A stretch of 60,000 bases of DNA, taken from NCBI RefSeq assembly GCF_000003815.2, contig NC_049994.1, positions 13,441,039-13,501,038 on the forward strand, read 5' to 3'. The notes below the pieces were generated by a model. That model was not told the origin of the DNA. It saw nothing but the letters and a program-made list of their open reading frames with translations, and searched no databases. Each line of letters opens with the position of its first letter. Position 1 is the first letter of the stretch. The translations under genes and the position numbers were made by a program. This document shows, one piece after another, positions 12,901 to 24,900 of the stretch. The stretch comes from Branchiostoma floridae. Its lineage: Eukaryota > Chordata > Leptocardii > Amphioxiformes > Branchiostomatidae.

Positions 12901-15900
12901 AAGGTGGGTTGTACTGACACTGCTAGTGGATTTGACTTTGACTTGTTTTAGAATTTGGAAATGATTCTCTTGACACTAAGCTTCAATGATTTCCAGATCT
13001 ATAGCTTTTCTAATGAATATAATTTCTATTCCCCCTTTAGATGGTAAGCCATGCCCACCCAAGCCAGACCTAACTGAGAGCAGACCATGTAACGAGTGGG
13101 GTTGTACCAAGTACAGCTGGATGATGGGGGAGTGGAGGGACTGTAAACTACAGAGGGGCATCACCTACTCACCACCAAATATTACAGGCAAGTACAGTAC
13201 TAGAAAAATAACATGAGATTGGATGATGGTGGTTTGTGTATATGTTATTATGTTCTCATCTCTGGTGTTTTAATGGCTTTTGATTTTTCCAAGAGTTTGT
13301 GCAAGTCTAAGACATAGATTGTCCCTTCTAGAGTTTAACCATCTAAGACCAGTAATATCCTGGTGACATACTCTGGTACCAGTTTTATCTCTTCAGGACA
13401 TGTTCTATGTTTGATGACAGATCTCTTGTCAGTCTGGGATGCCATATCACACAGGTGCCACACAAAACCAATGTCAGTTTTGGGTCTGTTAGTCCTCACT
13501 CTTAGTGAGCAGTTGAGGTGGTCTCAATCATGATGTTTCTCACCTAGGGAGAAGAGATGCTGTTGCAGTTCCAATGTAACCCGTAACCTTGGAGTGGCCT
13601 TCAGGTCTTGTTATGTGGTGACCGATGATAAAAACATAGATTAATCTTTTGAATGACAGTTGTGTTGATGTATGATTGACAGGTGAGGGTAAGATCTGCG
13701 GGTTCGGAGTGAAGAGCAGGAAAGTCTGGTGCATGAAGGAAGGAGGGCAGCAGGTGGCTGACAAAAGGTGAGATGCCATAAGATGTTGACAATTTTAACA
13801 GTTTTCTTGTTGAAATTATTTTCAGAGTAGTCACAACAGACACAGAATACTTAACATGAGCATTAGTTAATCATATAACATACAAAATGATACAATAGAT
13901 AGGACATCACATAAATCATGTGGTATTTGATACAGTTAAACCAATAATTGATTTAACAAATTTTGACCAAGTTAGCAAATATAGTTCATACACCTACAAG
14001 GTACCATTATCACTGTTAAACTAAAAACGTTTATCTTTTATTAGCTTAATGGACAAGAACTTTCATGTTTTGTTTGTGGACAAGCCTTTGCCAAAGAAAA
14101 GAATTAAAAGATTTTACAACCCTTTACAAAGATGGCATCTTGTTATAAAGTTTATCAATGTGCCCCTTACCATTCCAGGTGTCCAGAGAACATGCGGCCA
14201 GATGACCGGATGGACTGTACGGTGGACTGTGATCGGGACTGCCTGGTCACTGCCTTCAGCAGGTGGACACAGTGCCCAGACAACTGTGGGTCAGGTAAGG
14301 ACACACTAACCACTTAACAAAGCCTTCTCAGGTAACACCAATGTATTTTTTGTTCAGAGACAGAAGAAAAGATCACAGAGGAGAACAAGATGAAAAATGT
14401 CTGGAGGAAATCTTGTATCTGACTATATTCACTTTCTGAGACTTTGGGTACCATCCATTACTTTTCCCTTTTACCAAAATCATTCATGGACCTGTTTTTT
14501 TTTAATTTTGACTAGAGAAAACTGAGGCCTTTTCAAACACGTAAGACAGAACATTGCATGTATGATGATTGGAAATAAAGAAAGATGATGCACTGACAAA
14601 AATTAAGGCAGAAAACGTAACGTTAGTTTGCCTTTATCTGCGGAGAACCCATATCCGCTGTATTGAAAAACTGGGTATTTCAGAATATCAAGTTGATGGA
14701 TTATTGTTTCAAAGTACAATGTTTTGAAAATATTGCAATTTAAAACCACTGTCAGTTGACTTGATACCCCCAAATACACCGGACAGCGGATATAGTAGTA
14801 GGTTACCGTGAGGACAAACTAGCATTCCATGATAGTAAAATGACTTGTTTTCAATCTCTCCCAGAAGTCACGCACCAGACGAGACATCGTTACGTCCTGC
14901 AGCACCCCACCCCGGGGGGTAAGGACTGTCCGGACACCCTGCGTGAGCGCCGGCTGTGTGAGAACATGCAGCAGTGTGGCGCCTACAAGTGGAAGACTTA
15001 CCGGTGGGGCGACTGCCACCTCCCTCCCCACCCCGGGAACGAGAACAACAGGCAGCAGTGTGGCCGCGGCATCCAGACCAGAGGTGAGGTCATGTGATCA
15101 TAGTTCACTCCCAGGTTTTACATTAGAAGTTTAGAGATGTTGTCATTACTGAACAGTATGTGACTATAGGGCTCTATCGTAAAATTAAAACCGGTGCAAA
15201 CACTCCATTCTTACTCCAAAATTAAATAACTGTGGACTGAGAGGCATTTACAGTACTGTGTCCAGTGAACTTAATGCCAAATCTATTTAAGGGGTCATTA
15301 TTGAATCACAGCATAACAAACCATGGCAACCACATGCTTAGACTCTAGCACAATCAAATTTGAAAATCAGATCTAATTTTAAACCATATTAGGAGGGTCC
15401 AAATCTCCCCCGCTTATAAGTAGCTGCTGCAGTGATTTATTATTTTGCAATTGTTGCAAAGGTCAATTTAATTAGTCTGATTAGGATGTAATTTTCCTCT
15501 TGAATGTATGACTTAATCGTGACCTGTAAATTCTTGCATTTCTTTACCACTCAGCCCTGTCTTGTAAGGATGAGAAGGGAGAGTCGTCTGCGGTGTGGCA
15601 GTGTCTGAAGTTCGCGGGACCGATGCCGGAGACGGCGCGGAACTGCACACTGGCCTGCGGGGAGGACTGCTCCGTGTCGGAATGGTCCAAGTGGAGCCGC
15701 TGCGGGGAGGACTGCAAGGGGCAGACCGAGAGGAAGCGGAAACTGACTGGTAAGGAAAATTACTGATCTTGTGGTGTCATCAGGGCTGTCTCCAGGACCC
15801 GTTCTTCCATCCTGGGACAGAAATTTGACTCTTTCCATCCCAAAGAGCTGAACTTCATGACATGAAATTGAAGAAACTGCGTTTTCATAGGCTTAAAATG

Positions 15901-18900
15901 ACCGGTTAAGCAACAAAAAGGTACATCTTTGGCGCCAAATGATTAGTCTGACTGAAAAAAAAACTTGAAGCTGGAGTCAGCCCTGGGTGTCATATTTACA
16001 GGGTAAACCCAGTAAAGAGTATTCAATCTCTACAACTGGGTGAGATTTGGAGATTCCGTCATGTTTCATGGATAAAGATGTTTGTTTCTGTTATTAAAAC
16101 TATATGAAACACTAATGATATTTGTATTCCCACCAGGCCGGAGCAGAAAACAACCCGAGTGTCAGGACGAGTCCAAGTACCCCCTGACAGAACAGGAGCC
16201 CTGCCCCTGCCAAAAGTCTGCCGACTACACCCCCTTCCCCGTGGGGAATTGGTCGGACTGTATCCTCCCCGACCCCGAGGCCGGCGGACCTCTGAACTTC
16301 CGTGCGCGCCTGAAGAGAAAGTGGAAGGGTGATTGCGGAGACGGGGTGCGGTACAGGGCCGTGCAGTGTTTTGATCACAGAGGGAGGCTGGTGTCACCAT
16401 ACTTATGCAGTAAATCTGGTAAGGATTTGTATTAATGAACGATTGAAGACCTTTATTGTTTGTTTTTACCCAATCGAGTTAAGTACAAGTCACAACAGAG
16501 ACAGAACATACATAATAGTATCATACATGTAGCCTAACAGAAATTTGGCTTCTTCTTGCTTTTTTGGTAATGGTGAAAATGTAAGTTTGTATGGGTTTAG
16601 TAACAGTCAGTTTGAAATAGGGCGCAGAAAACTAGCAATGCTATGCCAAGACAACTTCAAGATTTTGATTGTTTGGTATCCAGCTTTTTTATTTCTTTAC
16701 AAAGGAGTAGACACAATAGCTTTGTAATTTTTATAGTGCATTTCACTGATTTTTTTAAACATCTAAGTTATCTCTCCATTGTCCATATAAAAGTTTCCAT
16801 TCAATTCTAGCATAACACTAACAGTCAGCTTGTAGATCACATTTTAAAATTCTACAATGTGTTTCAGGTTATATACAAGAATCTTGCACAGAAGTGTGTC
16901 CCTCAGACTGTCGCCTTAGCAACTGGTCGCCATGGACACCATGTAGCCAATCATGTGGTACGGGGAAGACTGAACGGCAGAGGTGGCTCCGACAGAAACC
17001 CTTCAACCTGGGGAGAAGATGTCCACTTCTCGATTCTTCAAACATGGTAATGATTGTTTTAGTTTTTATTTGACTGTGTGTTTGTTTGTGTATGGTGTGT
17101 GTGGTGTGTGTGTGTGTGTGTGCATATGTGACAGTGTGTGTGTGTGTCAAAACTAAACAATTTTAAAGAATAAATCAAGGTGGCATTGTATTGGGGCAAC
17201 TTTCTATCTGTAAACTGATGTTTTTTTTTATCATTCTTTGCTTCCAATTTATGGACAACAGGAAAGGTTTGTGTCCTATCCAGTTGTCTTTTGATCAATT
17301 TGCTATTTTTAGGTTACAAAGATAATTTTATTGATTTCAGAATCAGATACATAATTGAAAGAGTGCAACAGTTTATCAAAGTCCATGTCTTGTTCAACAA
17401 TACTGGTAGTCGTTTGGCTTGAAGATGTGTCAAAGTATCCTGATGTAAAATTTACCTCTGTCTCTGTTTATTTGTGCTGCATTCTTGTTCTTAAAGACAA
17501 CAGGTAAGTATCATTGCGTTAAATTAATTTTCAAAGGTGCATATCATGAACAGGATGTGCAATGTACATGTACATATGCTCACTCATGCTATAATTGGAA
17601 TACTCTGCAATTATTTTAACAGTATTCCCACTGTGTTGTTCATACACAAAGTTCTATTTTGCTTATACAAAGCTTGTCCAAAATAGGCAACAGTTGTCAA
17701 GAAGTGCTTAACGTTCCAAAGTATTGTCAGAATTTTTTCCATTGTGGAAGGAGTCGAGAAAAAAGAAAAGACTACCATGCAGAGTTTGGCACATCTGACC
17801 GTTGTTTTACTTTTTTAACCCAGGTGACAGAGTGGCGGCCCTGCAGCAGGGGCTGTGGGGAGTACCAGTGGGAGACAGAGTCCTGGAGTAGCTGTAGCCT
17901 CTACAGCCTGGGGTCCCAGTCTAACTGTGGGGACGGCGTGCAGACTAGGAAAGTCAAGTGAGTCCATAGTTCCTATAAATTTGTTTACGCTCACGGCACA
18001 ATGAAAATAGTTGCACAATATAGAGCTGAAGTAGCCTGTGCAGCCTGGGGTCCCAGTCTAACTGTGGGGACGGCGTGCAGACAAGGAAAGTCAAGTGAGT
18101 CCATAGTTTACTGTTACAGTACTGTACATAGAGACAGAGTCTTGGAGCAGCTGTAGCCTCTACAGCCTGGGGTCCCAGTCTAACTGTGGGGATGGCGTGC
18201 AGACTAGGAAAGTCAAGTAAGTTCATAGTTTACTGTACTGTACATAGAGACAGAGTCCTGGAGCAGCTGTAGCCTCTACAGCCTGGGGTCCCAGTATAAC
18301 TGTGGGGACGGCGTGCAGACAAGGAAAGTCAAGTGAGTCCATAGTTTACTGTACTGTACATAGAGACAGAGTCCTGGAGCAGCTGTAGCCTCTACAGTCT
18401 GGGGTCCCAGTCTAACTGTGGGGACGGTGTGCAGACTAGGAAAGTCAAGTGAGTTCATAGTTTACTGTTACAGTACTGTACATAGAGACAGAGTCCTGGA
18501 GTAGCTGCAGCCTCTACAGCCTGGGGTCCCAGTCTAACTGTGGGGACGGCGTGCAGACAAGGAAAGTCAAGTGAGTTTGTGCTTGTGTTTGCAGGATGGA
18601 AAATTTTCAGCATGGTGAAAAATCAAGAGCTTACTGTGTATTTCATTTTGTGGTTGAAGTGGAATGACATACATAACAGATCTGTTTGCAGTGTGGTAAC
18701 CAAATACTTCCACAAAGCAAAAATTCAAAATTTACAGTAAAAATCAGTCATCAGACTTGATCTTGTGTTTCTTTGTTTGTCTGTTTGTTTGTTTATCTAT
18801 TTATCCATTAAGGAAAATATCAATAACAGTCTGCAGGCTGCTTTTCATTGAAGTCATGAGACAGGAGGTAAGAGTCAGAAATAAGTCTATCAAAGATACA

Positions 18901-21900
18901 AGCTATGTAATTGAAGTCAACATATATACATAAACATATACACAAACATGTACCCTTACCCATATTGTGTGTTTCAGATGTGTACAGGTGTCCCGTTCCT
19001 GGTCCCAGGTAGTAGATGTCAGCATGTGTGATGAGAAGACCATGCCTCTGGGTGCCAAACTGTGCACGCTGCCCTGTCCTGGGGAGTGTGTGGTCGGGGA
19101 GTGGACGTCATGGACCAAATGTCCTGAGGTAAACACTTGCCCTTTTTGTCAGGACAGTTTTATTGTTGACAAATTGATCTATATCTGTTTTGCCTGATGT
19201 AAACCCCCTTTAGGTTCAGTCCTGACACTCATTTTCAGGAACTAGACACGTCAAAAATCTTGGGAGAGAAACTTAAATCCACTGTCTCTTTTTTTACACC
19301 AGAATGGCTCTCCCAAGGCTCTACTATTCTAAAAGAAGGGGATTTCACAGTTCATAACAGCCAGCATCCTTCAGTGTAATACATCAGCTTCACAGGAAAA
19401 CAGTACTACAACAGCTGTTAACATTACACTGAATGATCTGTCAAACCTAACCTTTGCACCTCTAACTGCAAGCTATGTACTTGAAGACATGACAATTACT
19501 TGTCCTTTTCTGAGCTGGTATTAGATACTTACGGTAGTAAGTTGATTTAAGTTTTATTTCTAAAGTTTTGTGTCAAAATTATATGTATCAATTTTTGTTT
19601 CTAACTAGCTGTCCATTGTTCCCTGTCAGTACTGTGTGCCCGGCCATGCCCGTGAGAGGATGCGGCTGGTGGAGCGCCCTGCAGAGGACGGCTATGGTGC
19701 CTGTCCAAACAGGACAGAGGAGGAGGCCTGTCAGGAGAACAGGAACTGCTTCAGGTCAGTCCTAACTCTGGAAAGAATATTTAGCTTTAGACCACTCCAA
19801 TGTAGTTCCTTCATCACTTTAAAATTGGGCATGTGCATGTCCGTGGTATATTTACAGTACTACAATGTATATCTCCAGAGCAATTACGATGATGTGGGTT
19901 GGTTGTTGGCCCGATGGTCAGATCAATTTTGGGCTTCCTGGTGGCTGACCTTGATACTGCAGCTGCACTTCCTGTTGTTGTGTCTTTGGCCTTGGACTTT
20001 TGTGGTCTTGCTGTTCCCCATTGTTCCCCAAAATAATTGTTTTGATGATGTATATTGTAAATTGAGGTCTTTTAAAGGGATATTTGTTGCTCCCAAGCTT
20101 CAAAATTTTTGTCTAAGCTGTGTTAATTTTTACGCCATGTTATATCTCGAAAGTGTTACTCTAAGAGTTAGGATCATTAATGATGTTGGCAGTTTGGCAT
20201 TATTTTTAGATCCAAGATTCATTAGATCCAATTACTGTTGCATCATGATAGCATGCTGGTGTCTGTCCCCAGGTACCACCTGAATGTGTCAGAGTGGAGT
20301 CCCTGCCAGCTGCCCGCCAGCGCCGTGTGCGGCCCCGGCGTCAAGACGTTACTGGTGCAGTGTTACCGTGGTGATGGCAAACTCGTGGACAAAGACCTCT
20401 GTATACAGGTAGGACCTCCAGTATCCTCAAATAGACGGGCAATACAGATAGCCAAATATTCAATTTTGATAGCCAAATTTGTTAAAACAGATTAAAATAT
20501 CAAAATCTTTGTATTAGAATGCTGTACATCTTTGTACATATTTGTGATATTTGTAAGTTCACAATATCCACTGTTGTATCAATGTCAAATAAAGATTATT
20601 AAAAAAATTGTATTCACTTTTCTACCACAAACTCATCACACCTACGATTAGGCACCAGCATTTTCCTTATGTAACTCTGATTGTTTCATCACTATTGAAT
20701 TTCACCCTGCCACAGGAATTTATGGCACAGAAACTTAGAATGAAACATTGGTCTTCCCTCAGCATGGTGTGCTTGTATATTGTTTCAACCCTGTAAACTT
20801 TCTTCCTACCACAAAATTCATAGGTGCAGCACACTTACAGGAATGTAAACAATACAAAGTTTGCCAACTTATCATGTTGTTTCCCCCCAGCATGGCGCAG
20901 TTGGTCCCACAGTGACAGAGGAGCCGTGTGAAGTGAAGTGTCCCTTAGACTGCCAGCTGTCCCCGTGGTCCGTCTGGAGCGCCTGCACAACGTCGTGCGG
21001 CGCGGACGGGATGCAGTTCCGAGAGCGGGAAATCCTGACGGAGTCCTCTGGACAGGGGCGACCATGCCCACCGCCGGATAACCTGCACCAGCAGCGCCCA
21101 TGTGTGGCTAAACCCTGCTTCTCCTGGGCATACGGACCCTGGTCTCAGTGCTTACTGGATGTAAGTGTTAAGCTATGTTGTTCACAGTTGAATCTTTAGA
21201 TATTACAACTATCACCAGCATTGCCCATGTGTGGCCAAACCCTGCTTCTCCTGGGCCTACGGACCCTGGTCTCAGTGCTTACTGGATGTGAGTGTTAAGT
21301 TATGTTCAACTTTCCATATTAATCTTTAGACATTACAAGAGAAAAGTTCTGTTGTATTTCCCACACTTCATGTCAGTATCCTTACTTGGTAAAATGGATG
21401 AAACCAGCTTGTCTACAATTCCCAAGCAAATTCATGAAAGATTTTTTACACACCTAGAGATAGTTTCACAGAACTGTACATGGTGAATAGTCAAGTTTCT
21501 CTTCCTTATTTCTGTTGTTATGTTGCTCTCCTACTTAATTTCCTCACTGAAATTTCCATGAATGTGTAGCATTCAGTGAATGTTCTCATCAGGTAGGTAC
21601 ATAGATAGATCTTAGCATTCTTGTACTCAATCAAAATTGCCAACATGTGGTAGTCCTTCTGCTACCATTCTTAGGGCCACAGTGTAGCTAGGTCTGTATC
21701 CCCCTCATCATGGTTCATGACTAAATTGTATATTAGTGATCATGACAGCCAGCTTAATCCGGTGTGTTTTATTGTTTGCAGGGTGCGGAGTGTGGCCACG
21801 GTAAGCGAGTACGTGACATCAGCTGTGTACAGGAGGATGGGACAGTGGTGGAGGATGACTTGTGTGTGTGGAAAGACGGGCCCAACAGTGACATTCTCAC

Positions 21901-24900
21901 TACTGCTGTCATACTGGTTAGTTTAGATGCTTGAATTATGTTGGAGTTCATGTCTGTATCAATAATGTAGCAACAAAACTAAAATTTTTAACAAATGTTT
22001 GTTTGATATGTTTGCAAATTTAAAGAGAAGAGACCACAACAATGGGAAGTTAAAAAATACCATGAATATTTCAAGATTAACAGTTTATCTGGAAAAGTCT
22101 TCAATACTGCAGCTACATGTATGGAGGGAGAGAAACTTGCTTGAAGTTTGCTATAGTTGACTATGTGGACTTTGCAAACGTGGATGTCTAGGAAATGCAA
22201 TGGTGTATGTTTGTTTTAAATACGCATCAATACCAGCCTTTTGGGTTCCACCATTTCCAGTATACACATTGAATGCAACTTTATCGTACATCCTCAATGC
22301 TGCTGTTTTTGTGTGGTTGCCAAGAAGTGTCATTAAGCAGTATGGGTAAATAGGGTGAAGTCTGCCATCTCTGATTGCCTATCTCTTATTACAGCGGGAG
22401 CGGCCCTGTGTGGTGCCCTGCCCAGGTGACTGCTGGGTAACGGAGTGGTCGTCATGGAGCTCCTGTCACCAGAGCTGCGTCAACGGACAGCCTCAAGGTC
22501 AGGGGAGAGTCAGTAGTGATAGGGGTGGTTTGGTGTTTGTTGGTGGGGGTGATTCAGTTGGAGGAGGAGGGAGATATAACACTGGGTTAGGAATTACATT
22601 TTTTAAAGTTGACGGTGATTGGGGGAAATGTGCATATAGTCTTGATACACAAGTTTTGAGTTTAAAAAGCACATGGTAGACTGGCCTAAGCACTGAACAG
22701 CTCATCAGAGGAGCAGAAGATAGCGAGAAATGGGCAAAGGTCACCGGTGATGGATGTCGTGGAGCCCTTACGACCACTCTGGTTAGAGGCTGTGAGTGAG
22801 TGAGTGAGTGAGAATGGTAGAAATATGATTCAACTTCAAGCCAAATGTCTAAACCTTTTGGGGTGACTGCACTGTTAAGTATTGTGTTGGAAGAACATGC
22901 AGTTGACGATATTTCAATGTGTCTCATTCAATGTCAATCATTTTTTCCCCCAGGTGGATCAGGCATAGAGACCAGATCACGAGCGATCCTGGCACAGCCG
23001 TCATCCGGTGGGAACTCCTGCCCCTCAGATGTGTATGAGACAAGGAAGTGCACAGGTCAGGGTTTGTGGGCTTTATTAATAACAGTACCCTTAGAAATAT
23101 AAGAATATAATGTTCCACTCTGACGTCTATACGGTGTCATAAGGCATTGTTGGTTCCTGACCACCAAATGAACAACCAATTCTGCAAAGTGGATGCTGAT
23201 TGGCCGCGTCGCCTGGCTATATGATAGTTCACATTGATAGTACATGTATATAGTATGTGTGATTGTGTCATATAGAAGCTTTAGAAAGTAAATGCTGTAC
23301 CACAAAGGATAGGATTTTTAATAACAGGTGTTTGGGAACTGCGCTATCTTTAAAGCCTAGACTGTGTACTGTGGGCTTTTTCTCTAGCCTGTGTGTCATC
23401 CTCTTTAGTTTACCGAGGCTCCATATGGTTGGCAGAGAGGAGAGTATGGGAACCACGGTAAATGTACTAGGATGACATCTTTTCAACCCAACAGTCACAG
23501 AAAAGTCAACAGATCTCAAGTTTCTAGACTATGATTACAATTCCTCCTGTGGTGTGCTTTAGTAACGTATCATCATCATTATCATCATCGGTTATACCGC
23601 CCCTTACGGGGTGACATACCCTTTTGCTGGCTAATTACCAGGCGGGGATGCGCCAGGTCTCCTGTCAACATGTCATATCCCAACATATCATATCATCAGA
23701 GCTGTCTCTAACACTTCTCTCTCCTGTCCTGCTGGGCTGTAGACGGTTCTTGCTACCTCTTTGAGTGGAAGGTTAGCAGGTGGCTGGGGGATGAGAGGAA
23801 GGTGTGGTGTCAAAGGTCAGATGGGGTCAATGTCACAGGTGAGAGGTCAGATCTAACACTTGCTCCAAGTTTATAATGGCATCATTCAAAATACTGAATG
23901 TAACAATATTCTTTGCTTTGTATTCCAAGTGGTGGTAATTCACTTTGCTGTACTAGCATCAAAAATACCATATCATGTGCAAATGTTCCAAATGTGTCAA
24001 TATCATGTTTTATTTCTGGGGGCTATTTTCCATAGTAAATAGAATCAGGTTGCCACATATTATTTGCAAGTGTTCTTCTATAGGCTATTTATAGTTACAT
24101 AGTGTAATATATGAAATTTTGAAGAAGAGACTTGTAGAACCTACAATTTGCACAAATTTGAATGGCCGGTGAGAAAAAATATCAAAAGATGACAATTCCA
24201 AAAATTGAAAGAATACAAATGCAGCATTATTAGTAGATATTGCAGGAACTAGACTCAAAGTATTCCAGGTCCTGCATGTTAAAGAGGCTGGTAATTAAAG
24301 TTTGTGTATGTTTGCCTGTTCCCAGGTGGTTGTACAGACCTGTCCAGACCTGCCACCAGGCGCTTGTGCATACCAGAATGTAACCAGCCACACTCCTTCT
24401 GTAAACAGGGGGGCATCTGTGGGTGTGAAGAGGTAAGTCTTGCTACAGCATTATCTTCGAATCATTTTGACCTCTTACATAATTTTTACTTTAAGATATC
24501 TGAGAGTCTTGAAAATTGGTGTGGTCAAAACCCTAGTTGGTAGACTGCATTATATTTTAGAGGTCGCAGGTTCGAGCCCCTGCTTATAACGCTCAGCACT
24601 TTGCTTTTTCTGCTTAGTAATCAGCACTTATGGGAAAGAGAATGGTTTTTAAGCATACACCACTACCATTCGACTAGCCATCTGTTGTAGTGATTGCACA
24701 ACTGTGTGGCACAAGGGCTACAGAAACAGAAATGGGTGCCTCCCTATACCATCTGGTGGAAGAAGGACTTAACTAAACAAACTGACTTTCTCTGCTCAAG
24801 AAGACATCACATATGAAAAGGAGTATGGTAGTTAACCAATGGACTGGCTGTCCTGCCCTGTGGCCCAAGGACTGTGGAAATGGAGATGGGCACTAGTATA

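Noticed and set aside
17954-18458. Minus-strand repeats MNSLDFPSLHTVPTVRLGPQ as a repetitive protein
   Set aside because: They are the antisense of the exon-14 tail array of THSD7.
19636-20283. 215-residue plus-strand open frame
   Set aside because: It begins inside THSD7 exon 19630-19754 and reads through a good donor (TTCAG|GTCAGT) into intron. The real path splices to 20273.
24569-24578. ggttcgagcc B box as a functional tRNA gene
   Set aside because: No cloverleaf with acceptor stem or anticodon arm can be drawn. It is the head of a SINE-like repeat.
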